From Wuchereria bancrofti (lineage: Eukaryota; Nematoda; Chromadorea; Rhabditida; Onchocercidae), in NCBI GenBank assembly GCA_005281725.1, contig SSBO01000010.1, positions 862,461 through 926,460 of the forward strand: 64,000 nt of DNA, in the 5' to 3' direction. This document shows positions 50,701 through 63,190 of the stretch, in pieces. The position numbers and the translations under genes were made by a program. How positions within the stretch are numbered: the first letter of the stretch is position 1; every line of letters starts with the position of its first letter. The notes under the pieces were generated by a model that had not been told where the DNA came from, did not search any database, and saw nothing but the letters and a program-made list of their open reading frames with translations.

Positions 50701-53700
50701 CAAAATGAAAGGAATCCCACAATGATTCAGTCTTATTGTAGCTATTGAAAAGTTGATGTTAGACAGTTAGGGCATTTACTAATCGTTGATAAAGTTGATT
50801 AGGAGTTACCTGAGGATCTGCTAAATCACCACTGATATTTGCACCTGCCATTATCCCTGTTGCAGCTGGAAAATATACAGCAAATACTGAAAAAAAGGTC
50901 TCACCACCTTGAAAATTCGGAAGCATATTGTCGGTCATCGTAGTAACTGCAAAATTTTTAATAATCCAGTGAAATGTATAGAAATACATATTAAACAAAA
51001 CAAAAAATACCAAAATAATCAAAAGATATAGAAAAGAATAAATAAGACAAAGTAAACCAAAAACAAAACCATAAATAGACATTAACAAAAAAGATAAACA
51101 AAAATAGAAATAAAAAAAGTTGTTCCAATTTTTAATTCCAATCGATCTGAAAGGATCAGGCAAAAAAAAGCCGAATGTATGTGTGAGAGAAATTATAAGA
51201 AGATACTATAATTAAGGAAGCTATGACTGAGAGAGAGAGAAATTCAAATGTAAGAAAATATCAAGGCAAACAAATCTTAACTGTCTCTCTTTCTTTCTCT
51301 CTCTATGAGTGGTCATCCAGAAGTGACCATTTGAGGATAAATCCTAGTACAATCAAAATGTCAGGCATATCACAAGAATTATATAATTCATTAAAACGTG
51401 AGAAAATAAATAATCAACAAACAAAAAGAACTATAAGTCATAGAGGATTATGCAATAAGCAAAACTTTTGGTTAATTAGCCATTTAAATTGCGCCCAGAT
51501 TCAGAAGGACAATTAACCGAGGTTTCATTATATTAACTGATGACACATAAGAAAGAAAAATGCGCCTGCTGTAAATAAACACTAACAAAATATGAAACTT
51601 ACAGCTGTAGCCCGTAATGCCACGATATAACTGATTCTCCGAAACCGGTACAAAAGTTCCGACAAAGTAATCGATAATGGATAATGTTAAAATAGCTAGC
51701 AGACCAACTTGCATTTTACTCTCAAAACTTGTCCCAATAAATACAACTGCCATTAATATACAACAGGACACTGAAATTTGAAAGTATGAAAATGATTAAG
51801 AGAGAGAGAGAGAGATGACCGGTTGATCCGTTGTTGCCGTAAGGAACGATTACGATTGCGATTTGGAACAATTCACTTTTAATTGGAATCAATAATTAAT
51901 TAGTAATGGGCATTCTTGACCTCTCAATATTCAGTTCCAAGGGAAAAAAGGGAATGAGTCGGAACGATTTTCGGAAGTTTGAAATATACTGAGAAGATCT
52001 GATATGCTCTGACATATATATATCTATGTCAACAGGTTGAATTATTGATAAAAAATTAAGATTAAAAAAAAATTAAGGAAAAAAGATGAAATTTATTGGG
52101 GATGTCTAAAGATAGAATGATGGTGTCATTAAATTTTATTTTAATAAAATCAAGCAGTTGAAATAAAATTTGAATTATTTTTCTTTCAAATTTTAACTGG
52201 CTTTGCCACTTTGTGAAGTGTATTTGAAATGTATATTGGAAATGTGAAATGTATATTGGTAATATCTTTCCTGCCACTTTGTGAAGTGTATTTGATTTTA
52301 TAACTGACTGTTATCACTTTCTTAGATCCAAACAAGAAGTAAGCCAAAATATAAACAATTTTGATAATGTTAAAGAGAGTTAGTTTAAAGTAGGTACCAA
52401 GACCGATGACTCGTACGTCGTTCATCCCACCATCAATCACTGCATAATTATTCTCTTTCAACAAATCTCGTACCGTTTCAGCAAATCCAACCACATACAT
52501 TGCTGCACCAACCGCATTTGCCACCGAAAATATCAAACCAATTGAACCACCAAATTCTGGGCCCAATGAACGACTGATCTGAAATTTAGTAAATTGATGC
52601 ACCTACAATGCTCAGCAACAAATGATGAATGTGGAATCATCGCATGGAAATTATCCCAGTGACTCATAGATATTGTGAGACCCACGAAATAATAACTTGA
52701 TCCAAGAGAAAGACCTCTCGAACTGAACTGTAAAGTTATACTGTTTAAGTTTTTTAAAAGGAAGGAGAGAGAGAGAGAAGAAAAACTGAAGTAATTGGTG
52801 TTTTAAGATTTTATTAAGTTAAGATTCGGATCCCACTGCTTATTATTTGAATCAGAAGGTTTTATTGTAGGAAAAAACTTTGGAAATAACTAACCAAAAA
52901 ATAAGCACCACCACCTTTGATATCACCATTTGTACAAATAGCGCATGTCGAAAGTGCAGTGATAAATGTTACCAAAGATGCAAGGAGTACAACTGCGCAT
53001 CCTAGAGCTGAAATTAAGCAAAGCAATTAATTCAGTCTTCCTACTGAAAATCAAAGTTAATTAGAAGAAATATTTAAAGCGATTTAAAAACACAATCATA
53101 AACGGAAAAAAGAACAAAAATTGTTCACCAAAATTAAGAAAGTGTAAAAACATAAGTAATAATGTTGGTTCTAATCGGGAAAAATATTGATTCTAATCAA
53201 ATTTCTGTGTTCTTTGGTGTGAATTTCAAGATTTCCCAACAATATGACAATTTTCAAGTGTTGAACTATCATCGAAGTTTTTTCTTTTATCGTAATAGCA
53301 ACGAGCGAATTTGCAATTTTTCTGAATAGATTAAAACAATTGGAACAATGCAACTGACTTTTCCCAATCGGTAGAAGCCACCACTTTTACTGATTGCATT
53401 AAGAAATTTTCATATTGATGAATAATTTGAGAAATTAAGGACAATTAGCGCTAGGATATACGTAACCTACCGATTCCAGCTTGTCCGGCAACCCAACTAA
53501 TACGTAAATAAAGCATCACACCGAAGATGTTCAATATGCAACGTACGAAAACACCCTGAATCCAGCCGAATTTAGTGCGCGCAACAGGTACCGGAGGCTC
53601 AAACTTATTAAGTTTTGCTGTTGTCTCCCTTTCTCCATTTATTATATCGTCCGCATCTTTCTAAAAAAGTATTAAAATTATAATAATGATTATTATTATT

Positions 53701-56700
53701 ATTTTAGCACATTCAAATTAAAATTCAGCATGTATGACAGTCGAATTTTACAATTTTGAATCTAAAATGCTTTACAGTTCGTTTTGGCTATTACCGCTCA
53801 CAGTCTTTTTTTTTCACACTTTTTAATTTAAAATTAATTTATATATCAAAACGTTTCAAACTCGTAGTACTAACTCAAAAAAATGCACCTATCATCAAAG
53901 TAACACGTCATATTTGCGTGATGATTACAATGAATAAAAGTCGAAATATTGTAGCATAATTTGACTAACACAGATTGACGTAATTACGCTATGAAAGAGT
54001 AAATTAGGTGTGTTATTTTGCTATAAGTAAAACTTATTTTTACAATCATAACTAATTAACCACAATACAACTGGAACTTCCTTCGGATACCGTATAAAGG
54101 TATAAAAGATGGATGGATTTCATCAGAAGAAAGAGTAGAAAATAAGAGGTAACTATTAGCAATTATTGATCAAAGTAACCGATTGATTCTTCAGATCATG
54201 ATTCATTTATAAGATCAATTAGATGAATAGGAATCCATCTATCTATATTCGTAGCTAACCTTAAATTCATCGATCCCAATCACAGTATCCTGAGCATTCT
54301 CACCATGTATCAGTTGCTTCATCGATGGTCTTGAAGTTATACCAGCACCTTCATCCACGGAATTACGATAGAAATCAATAATAGGTGGATGTTCAATGGT
54401 TTGCATATTCCTGAAACGAACAAAATTATCAAAAAATATTTAATAAATTAAGACTTATCTCTGATACAAGAATAGAATGTTTGTATCCAATCAGTTAGAA
54501 GTGAACTGAGAAGCTCCTAGAATTTGGAATAGTCAGAAAAAAAGAGGGAAGAAAAATATTAACCTCCAACTTTTTAAATTAAATGTTACAGTATGTTCAT
54601 CTACTTCACCAGAATGTTGTCGTCCTTCGGCGTCATTTTCCACTGAAAATCTTACTGTTCGTTCCGCTCCATTAGTGCTGGATGGTGACACTTGCGCATC
54701 ACCAGCAATATTTGCAATTCCATTCGTACTGACCGCTGGCCGAGAATCTTCTTCCGCCATTTCAGGTAACACTTCACTAGCATTTCCCATATTCGATGAC
54801 ACCTGCAATTCTAGAGCTTAGCTTTTAGTGATGATAACTTGAATAGCTCTTTCCTTCCATAATCGAAAGTACTGCAAGGCTAGTAAAGTCTGCCAATCAA
54901 TAATAAAAGTAATTTTCAATTATGGAAAAAAGTTTATATTCAGAGAAGTAACAAGGATGGGAAACAATAACGAAATGACAGATATTGCTTTATGTAGGCC
55001 ATTTAACATAAAAATTTTCATATATAAATAATTCATAAAATGTGCTTATATGTCCATGAATATATGAAAGTATATTTAAGACTTCGAAGTAGAATGAATC
55101 ACAGTGTAGAAAATTTTTTGATAAATCCCATTTACATATATCAGAGAAGGATATTGCAAGAGGATAGAGATGCGAATTTTTAAGGATAATGAATTTCAAA
55201 TAAATAAAAACAAAGTGATTGTATGTACCATTTGTCAACTGACATATATCTAAGATATAGATAATATTTAAGCAAAATTAACGAGGATTTGTAAGCAAAT
55301 TTTAAACACTTGAACTTTTATTGCAAAATTTAAAATGGGAAGAAAAGAGATGCGGGAAATTGGACATGCTACCGCTTCAAAATGCAGAACCAAACATGCT
55401 ATTAACGACTAATGGACTCAATTCAGGATATCTCGGGTAATTCAGAATGTGTATCTCGGTACATACAAGAGAACATTTATTTTCAACTCAAATGCACTCC
55501 AAATAAAAATATTTCCCTAACGGAAGGACAGGAAAAAGTTATGGAACAGAATATAAAAGCGCACTTTTGATTACGGAATTTTCAAATAATTGCATTAATA
55601 ATATATTAAATTTTTTCAGGTGAATGTTTTGAATTAAATCAGATCAAATTATGGCAAACTTTTTGCCTGATTAGAAAGTCGATATCATTTCATTTCGTCG
55701 CTTTTTTTGAGTTCATCAAATGTCTACAATCAATTGCTAATTTCATTCATTTGATTAAATTGATATGATTAAAATTTTAAAGTTATAATCAGTTAATATC
55801 GCATATGAACAGAATTGAGATAAAAATGTCACAGACTTTGGCTAGCAGTTGTGATAGCTGGAACAGTTATCAAAAATCTTTTGTATAAATCATTGTTTCG
55901 TCTTTCTGTTTAAAACTCATATATATTAATCGGACTGTTCTAAATGATTTCATCTGATAAAGTCAAATATTAATATGTATGATAATTTAACAATTATCAG
56001 TCTCGAATGATTTGCTGGAAGTGCGAAGTAAGATAAATTCACATTGTAACTAATCAAAAGTTCGTATGGCATAGAAAAATAACAAAAATTGAGGCAGTCT
56101 GTAATAACATTTATTCATCGCATTTTTTAATTTAATTCATCAAATAGGAAAACGTATCGATGTGAAAACAGTGAATGATTAATGAATTGTGATGATAAAC
56201 AAAAGGAATTGGTGCTATGATAAATATGAAAGAGTGGAAATGAAAACATTCAAAATACTATTTTGGTTAATCCATTCATGCAGGCGATTTTTAATTATTT
56301 CACGTGTTTTGTTAATATTTTGGCGTTATATTGATATTTGTATGTGTGCGTGCGTGTACGTACGTCTATGCGAGTCGTCAATTTTTAGAGCATTAATGTT
56401 ACAAAATGAGTAATTTAATTAACAAATAATATTCCTTCTCATAATAAAATGAAAAGCATTGAAAATGAACAAAAATGTGAACAAAGAACTATTTCCTGTG
56501 TAATCGAATATTTCGGAATTACTGAGATTCGGGCAAATTAATTAACACATTCAATTTTTTGATGTTTTTCAGAGGAATCTGATATGCCAATTAGATAGCT
56601 ACTTGAAGCTATTATAGGTTAGGCTGATTGTTTGGCCATGAACCTGTCGGTCATAGAAATAAAGCATTTCAAGATTCTCGAATGTTCGAATATTTGAACT

Positions 56701-58746
56701 GCTTGATCTCTAACTCATTTAAAAGAACAGTTTTCTATGGCAAATCAAATTGAATCTCAATTGATTTTTGGAAGAAGACTGCAAATTAACTTAATCTGAC
56801 TATGCACATGAATATAAATGAATATTTACCCATTCCGATCTCGAAAATTACTGCAATGCCAAATTCCCACAGTTAGATGGGTAACTAATTAATGAAATAT
56901 GTTAATAGAAATTATAGGTAAAAATGCTTACTACTTTTACTTATTAAATAAAGAAATAACAAAAGAGAGGTCATATGTCAAAATCCTTTGATACGCTAAA
57001 GAAATAGAAGTGATTTTCTGGTAACTCTACGAAATTGGCTAATGTGTCACTTATTTTACCTCAATTTTAAGTCATATCTCAAATTATTTCAGTGTCAAAA
57101 AATTTGATGAACATACAACAATCAATCAAATAATAGTACGAGTCTTGTACTTTTCAATGCATCAATATTACCTACCTTTCTCTCTTTTTAACAATGAAAT
57201 GATTTCCTTAAAACGTTATCTTTTTTAAAATTATTATCACAACAAGAAAGAATTAAATATGATTTTTCTTCTTTGAAAAGTGCAAAGATAATTGAAAATG
57301 CATAATGTTATAAATAGAAAATGAATGAAACATGAAAAATAGTTTTTTCAAAGTACAACAAAAAAAAAAAAAGGAAGAAAGAAAGAAGTGATGAGAAAAA
57401 AAGAAGTCCAATTAGGGGTGGAAATAAATTATCATGCAGTCAGTTTATTTGAGAGATAAATTAAAGGTCATTGCTTGTTGAACTAGAATCTTCAATAGTT
57501 TACAACTAGACCTTTTTATCTCTGCTACCTATGAATAAATTCAAACTATGTTTTGTTATAATTTCAATTTCTCGGAAAACAAACAATCTATCATTTCATT
57601 CATTATTTAAGAGTAAAATTTGACTGATAATGCAAGAATTTCTTTTGCCAAACTGTTTCTGATAAGCTAACAATCACATCGTATTTGTTAAATCAATTTG
57701 AAATTTCTGCAGTGAATAAATTATACCTCAAATCGATTCACTGCACTGTTTTTCCTTTTTGCGACTGTCAACGTTGGATATGAAAATGGCGGTTCACTCG
57801 CAGCTTTTTGTATTTTCCCTTTATGATCATCGGTGTGCCGCGCATTTATTGTTTCTGCTGTTGTTGTTGTTGCTGTTGTTGTAGCTGTTGTTGTTGTTGT
57901 TGTTGTAGCTGTTGTTGTTGTTGTTGTAGCTGTTGATGATGCTGGTAAATCATTTGAATCTAATTTCAGCTTTGATACCTGAAAGAAAGATTATGATTAG
58001 TTGAGAAGGAATATTCTAAGATTATATTACCTTTGAGTGATAAGAGAGGTTAGTTCGAAAATTTAATGATAAAATATAATATTTTATTGAAATTATGTCA
58101 GAAATTTAAATTGATGCTTTTTCACTAATTTTTTTCACTAACTGAAATGACATAAATGGTTACATCATTTCATATTCCAATTAAATGTGATGTAAATAGA
58201 AATATATCCAAATAATATGAGAGAGAAAGAAGAGCATAAATGAAAGATTTAAAATATATTTTTAAAAAAGGTTTATTTTGTGCTTATTTTGTAACTTTAC
58301 ATTAACGGCAAAATTTTTTCAATGTTTTATTTTTCTAAATTTAAGCCCAAACTCTAATTCGCTCTCTCTTTCTCCCTTGCTGATATTTGTCATAAAAGAA
58401 GAAAGAATTTGAAAATAAAATCTTTTATGATAAATGGATTTTAGCAGAAAGAACAATTAGTGAATTAAAATGAGTATAGTAGGCGCATTACGAATTTAGT
58501 TGTATCAATGACGAGCAATGCATGAAGAAAAACAATTTACAGTAAATAGTTATTAAAATTCTTAAGTTCGTTTCCCAAAAGTTATGAAAAATTTGATATG
58601 AGTAATGACTTTGAGAAAATTTCATATAAAAAGAAAAATTTCACGGATACCTGAAAACGATTTGCTGATACATTTCGGCGTACACCGGATTCCTGCCCAT
58701 CATCTGCGTTTGCTATAGTTGGGCCATCCGTATCATTTGTTGACAT
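41705..58746 (-). CDS. nkcc-1: Na-K-2Cl cotransporter (SLC12A1/2 type), complete, 28 exons, 1364 aa
   Basis: Plasma-membrane cation-chloride cotransporter that loads Cl- with Na+ and K+ and sets cell volume and neuronal chloride. Exons (minus): 58651-58746, 57727-57978, 54564-54802, 54260-54410, 53471-53660, 52895-53007, 52398-52578, 51603-51770, 50810-50946, 50356-50553, 50121-50228, 49867-49990, 49301-49402, 48960-49115, 48383-48594, 47751-47894, 47468-47583, 47110-47262, 46903-46971, 46766-46824, 46020-46199, 45543-45652, 44709-44867, 43797-43852, 42807-42969, 42489-42640, 42046-42216, 41705-41840. The phases close to 1365 codons. N-terminus: RFQV (30-33), RFEV (114-117) and RFSV (167-170), SPAK/OSR1-type docking motifs, and a Thr-rich run. 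Membrane part: [87 protein letters not shown] and [10 protein letters not shown] indicate NKCC and not KCC. C-terminal domain: [19 protein letters not shown], then [15 protein letters not shown], ending SVLTFYS. The segment from exon 18 to 24 is a long variable low-complexity insert. The ATG directly follows TTTACAG. Longer than human NKCC1 (1212). Confidence 0.97.
43264..43283. repeat. GAA run in an NKCC intron
   Basis: Five to six GAA/AAG triplets in the intron between exons 24 and 25. Simple slippage repeat. Confidence 0.8.
44481..44536. repeat. About 28-bp tandem duplication in an NKCC intron
   Basis: CTTAAAAATACTAACTATAA plus AATGTGCA is present twice in a row in the intron between exons 23 and 24. 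Confidence 0.9.
48103..48166. repeat. 22-bp repeat, three copies, in an NKCC intron
   Basis: GATTCATCCAATTTACCTGT plus TT, three head-to-tail copies in the intron between exons 15 and 16. Not coding. Confidence 0.92.
49991..50120 (-). other. Probable GC-AG intron in the NKCC gene
   Basis: The conserved segment [16 protein letters not shown] is split here. The donor is CAG|GCAATC and the acceptor ATACAG. No GT donor nearby keeps both the frame and the conserved residues. Confidence 0.8.
52206..52296. repeat. Short dispersed duplication in an NKCC intron
   Basis: GCCACTTTGTGAAGTGTATT occurs at about 52203 and again at about 52275, with a GAAATGTATATTGG pair between. Intronic and AT-rich. Confidence 0.75.
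54803..57726 (-). other. Large NKCC intron 2
   Basis: The longest intron of the gene (2.9 kb), AT-rich. It separates the N-terminal cassette exons from the exon that carries an in-frame Met (residue 121, MGNASEV). It could hold an alternative promoter, but no promoter motif was recognised. A TG/CG-rich short run occurs near 56340-56370. Confidence 0.4.
57851..57936 (-). repeat. ACA/GCT triplet run coding poly-Thr in NKCC exon 2
   Basis: On the minus strand, blocks of 3-7 ACA codons separated by GCT or GCA give Thr-rich Ala-punctuated sequence in the cytoplasmic N-terminus. It has a block structure like other coding triplet expansions, and its length may be polymorphic. Confidence 0.92.
58403..58549. 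repeat. Direct repeat copy A (NKCC intron 1)
   Basis: About 150 bp starting GAAAGAATTTGAAAATAAAA and ending AGTAAATA. It closely matches 58761-58919, with small indels and substitutions, and sits just downstream of the first coding exon. Confidence 0.9.
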
Positions 58747-58760
58747 CTGTAAATATCAAC
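58747..58760 (-). promoter_or_regulatory. Probable spliced-leader acceptor of the NKCC gene
   Basis: On the minus strand GATATTTACAG ends exactly at the ATG. A zero-length 5'UTR is typical of nematode trans-splicing; an upstream non-coding exon is the alternative. Confidence 0.5.
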
Positions 58761-58919
58761 AAAGAATTTGAAAATAAAATCTTTTATAAAGAATGAATGG
58801 ATTTTAGCAGAAAGAACAATTAGCGAATTAAAATGAAATGAATATAGCAGGCGCATTACGAATTTAATTGTATCAATGACGAGCAATGCATGAAGAAAAA
58901 CAATTCACAAGTAAATAAA
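58761..58919. repeat. Direct repeat copy B (upstream of NKCC exon 1)
   Basis: Second copy of the element at 58403-58549, sharing GGATTTTAGCAGAAAGAACA and CAATGACGAGCAATGCATGA. It begins 14 bp upstream of the start codon. The two copies, offset about 358 bp, bracket exon 1. Confidence 0.9.
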
Positions 58920-61900
58920 TATTGGATGGTAAATGGGATATGTTTTCATTAATTTTCATTTGGATCGTTTTTTTTTTTTTTGTTGAATTTTATGACACAT
59001 AACGTAGTAAAGGATATTTGTTACAAGGATTTTAAATAGATTTACAATATACCAAACAATAAGTAAACTTGGGTAACTCATTTATCATTTGGTAAGGTAA
59101 GATAAATTGCAACGTATAAATTATAATGATCAATTAGTTATTGATTTTTTCACGTTGTGAAATGAATGCACACGCATTTCACGATAGTATCTTTAATGAT
59201 AGATTTTGAAATGATAGAAAAAGAATTCCGGCTGAGGTCTCATTCAACAATGCATCCGCCGCCAATTTAGTGGAAAAAAAAGAAAAAAATGAGGAAATCG
59301 CGAGCTGTAATTTCTTCATAACCTTATCAAGGTCATTAGGAGTTGTGCCAGAATATTCCAATATTTTCCTTTTATATTAAAATTAAATTTTCTGTAATTT
59401 CAATCATAAAAAACCTCAATCAAACATACATAAGCAATAATAAGGAGCATAAAGATTCGTCATATTCTAAAATCATCCAATAATTATTAGTGTCAAAAAG
59501 AAGTCAAATGTCACATGCGATTGTTCTGTTTCATTTTTCTTTTTTTTACGATGAATCTAAATAATGTGTTAAATTTAAATCTTAAAATACTGTTTATAAA
59601 TGCAATAGAAATATTTGAATAATAATGATAAAACAGAAGAAATGAAATTTTATTGTTGGTAAAGCTTGAAAAAAAGCCTCGTAAATGAGGCCTAGTTGAA
59701 TGGTACATTGCAATAATTTCCCTTTTATTTCTTCCGTTCTTCGTTTTTCCTTCTTCCTTTTTCTTTATCATAGAGAAATATCACATATTTTGATACATTT
59801 TTGATAGCATTAATTTCACTATTATGATAAGTGATAAGATAGGAATTGCAAGAGATATTGGAATAGAAAGGAAAGAAAGATGAATGCCCGAAAGTAGTAC
59901 TTTTCATTTATATTTTAGATGCGAAATTATTTTTCACGTAGTATATGTAACCGGAAATGGTTTGATAGGCAAAATTGATTAGCAATAATTTCTTTATTTT
60001 TTTTCTTTTCTTCAAATAATTTTACAAATATACTTTCACATAAAAGGAATGAATCATTCATGCTTTAAATTCAACTTAAATTTGTAAATGACAATTGAAA
60101 AATTTTTACAACAATATTTACTCTCTTTGTTCAAAAAAAGAAAACTTAAAAAAAGAGAGGTTTGTGACCAATGTATTTTTCATTCTTGCAAATCACAAAG
60201 TTTAAATATTCGTTCAGAAAAGAATAAGAAATAAAAATTATTGGCATATAAAATTATTTCAGATGATAATAGAAAAGATACTAATTAATCACTCTTATTA
60301 TTCTTAATTTAAATATCTTAAAAATTCGTATTATAAAAAAATATTCACTTTGATCATTTTTCTTTTTTTGTTTCTAACGACTTTAGGATATTTAAAATAT
60401 TGAAATAATTAATTAACTACAAATTAGAAGTTATGGATTATTTTGTGATCACAATAACAATTTTCATGTAAATATTACTCTGATTTCATAAATCGAATAA
60501 ATTTTTCTTTCTACACAAAAACAGGTATAAATAAGTAACTAACTATTAATTATAGCTTATTGTAATGAATGTGAAGGAATGTGCAATCATTTAAAGATAA
60601 AATAAAATGAAATGAACGATTATTAATTGATCAAGTTGCAGCTAACTGATTAACTCTTAAATGATCATAATTTGAATTCACGTTAACAACAGAAGTAAGT
60701 AAACTATACGAATTCATTCATTCCCCTATTTTACCTGTCTAATTTTATGAAGGATTAATAGCTATTTTGATATGCAACAAATACCTCATTATGCTAAAAA
60801 TTTAATGTTAATATCTTTTCTAAAGTATATTTATACATATGTATGTTAGCAACAAATCAATGCTATTTATTATTAGTCGTAAAAAGTTTCACTGCAAATT
60901 TTTTGGAAAAAAGTGATTTTCGCATTTTTTGATATAAATTGAATTGAAACTTCGAAATATTCACCTCACAATAGTTTTAAAAAGTTTACTTTCAATATGT
61001 AATTGAAATTTTCATTTTCAAATAATACTTTTTTATTGGACTCTAATAGATTTTCAGAAATTCAGATAAGTCCAAATTCAAATATTAATTTGAAGAAATG
61101 TATTGGTAAGTTATTTAATCAGACTTTTTAAATACCTGATAGCTATTAATAGAATATCTGGTAGGTATTGATAGATTATTAATTTAATTAATGCGATCAG
61201 CAATTAATAAACTGATAGGTAAATAATTCTAATGTCAATGAATTGGGATGGAATAATGTTGTCAACGCTATGCTAAAGCAAAGATCAAAGACCATGCATT
61301 GGAATTTCTCTATTATTTTATGCTGAGTTAAATGCTAAAGGACTGAAAGAATGAAAGACAAGAAGTGAAGGAGTCGTAGGTCAAAGGTACACATAGAAAT
61401 AGAATTTGATAAAGAGATGGAAAGAGAGAAAGATAAAAGACGGTTCAGTTTATCTGCACCTTTGAGGTGATTTGACTTTTTGATACCGGAATAAGACAGA
61501 GTGTGTGGGGAAATTTGAATTAACTTTGTGTTTTTGAGTAATCCGACTAACTTCAACTTAAAACCGGATTAGTAACCACCATTGCTAACATATTATTAAC
61601 ATTAAAAAACTTCCTTTCTTTTTTTTGAAAAGAAAGTTAAATATTTAAAGGAGTGTTTGCTAGACACTCACTCTTATAATCAATATTGAATTTAGAATAG
61701 AAAGAAGGTAATTGTAAATTTAAAAGTTAGACGATATAAAGAAGAGGAAGATCTTTCGGATTAGTGGAAATGTGTTGTAAGACCATCCGGAAACAGAAAA
61801 TGCATACATATTCCGGCCAGACGATAATAGATATTCCGGCTAGCAATTTCTCACAGTATGGCTAATGATGATGTAGGAATTTCAATGAGTTACAAAGTTT

Positions 61901-62032
61901 GAATTGATGAAAAATATCGTATTTATTATGGAAATAAATATGACAAGTATCAATGATCATAATATTATCAGTAATCTAACTTGTAACAATGTTGCGATAC
62001 AAAAAAGAGTGAAAAATAATGTAATACACATC

Positions 62033-62059
62033 AATCAATCAATCAATCAATCAATCAAA
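62033..62059. repeat. AATC tetranucleotide repeat
   Basis: About six to seven tandem ATCA units, then decayed copies to about 62075. Confidence 0.95.
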
Positions 62060-62737
62060 TAAATCAATAAAATATATCGCTGAAAGTAAAAGTTAGATGT
62101 AAAATGAAAGAGCCATTGTGATAATGAAAGAATGAGTGTTATTAGCAAAGTGTACAACTTGTTAATTGGAAATTTGTTCGTTTTAAAATGAAGCTTTAGA
62201 TTTTTAAGGAATATTTGTTGAGGAAGAAATAAACTTCAGCAATCATTTTAATCATTGGTAAAAGCAGAAGATTGTTAAGTTTCAATTTTTCTTTTCTTTA
62301 ATTTGGATACTCTGATGGTGCATTTGCATTTGACATTAACTTTAAATAATTCTTAGATAAAAATGTAATATGATATTTAAGAGTGGAAAGTTTAATACTA
62401 CAGCAAAAGAAGAGTTCAAATCAATCATTGTTGATCGATTTTTTTTTGAAGATCAGTTAGATCTCTGATGACATAACTTTGTTCAATTATTTTAAGTAAC
62501 ATATTACTTTTTTCATTCTGAACAAAAAGAATATAAAAAAAGAAAAAAGATTAATGTGTCGTAAAAAGTGCAACAAAAGACAATAATAGAGAGAAGTTAT
62601 TATAAAGAGTAAAGTGATTAGTAAAGTTATTGAATAGTAACAAATGGTTGTGATAGCAATAAGTGAATTTCAAAATGGCACTGAAATGGAATGCGATCCT
62701 CAGATGACTAAGTTTCCAGTTTATGCCGAGAAAAGCG

Positions 62738-62757
62738 AGAGAGAGAGAGAGAGAGAA
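62738..62757. repeat. GA dinucleotide repeat
   Basis: About ten GA units. Similar GA runs occur in NKCC introns near 51228 and 51801. Confidence 0.9.
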
Positions 62758-63159
62758 GAGGAAAAACACTGTAAGAAGGTCAAATATTGTAAGTTAATTC
62801 ATCGTATGTCAGAATAATCCGACAAAAATGAAAATCGGAAGATTTGTTAGGAATGGAAAAGCTAATGCTGGCAATTTAAAGTGAACAGAAATAATTTGAA
62901 TAAATGAGAAATGTTCCAATGATACTTGATGAATCGAAATAAATCATTGTTAATAATTTAATTGATTGCATAATGGGAAATAGGTTAATTTGCATGATGG
63001 CTTACTTACTTCTAATAAATATTTAGTGCAGAAGTGTTTTTGTTGCTTTCAGACAAAAGTATTATTTAATAAAAAAAAAAAAAAGAAAACAGTGAAGGTA
63101 TTTTGAACCTTTTTGCACTTTGTGATATAAAATTATTGTTATTAAAGAATGTAAAATTA

Positions 63160-63190
63160 TTAATATTATTATTATTATTATTATTATTAA
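63160..63190. repeat. ATT trinucleotide repeat
   Basis: About ten ATT units. Simple sequence with no coding role seen. Confidence 0.95.

Noticed and set aside
50759..51163. 134-codon minus-strand ORF
   Set aside because: Its middle is NKCC exon 9; the ends are intron read-through.
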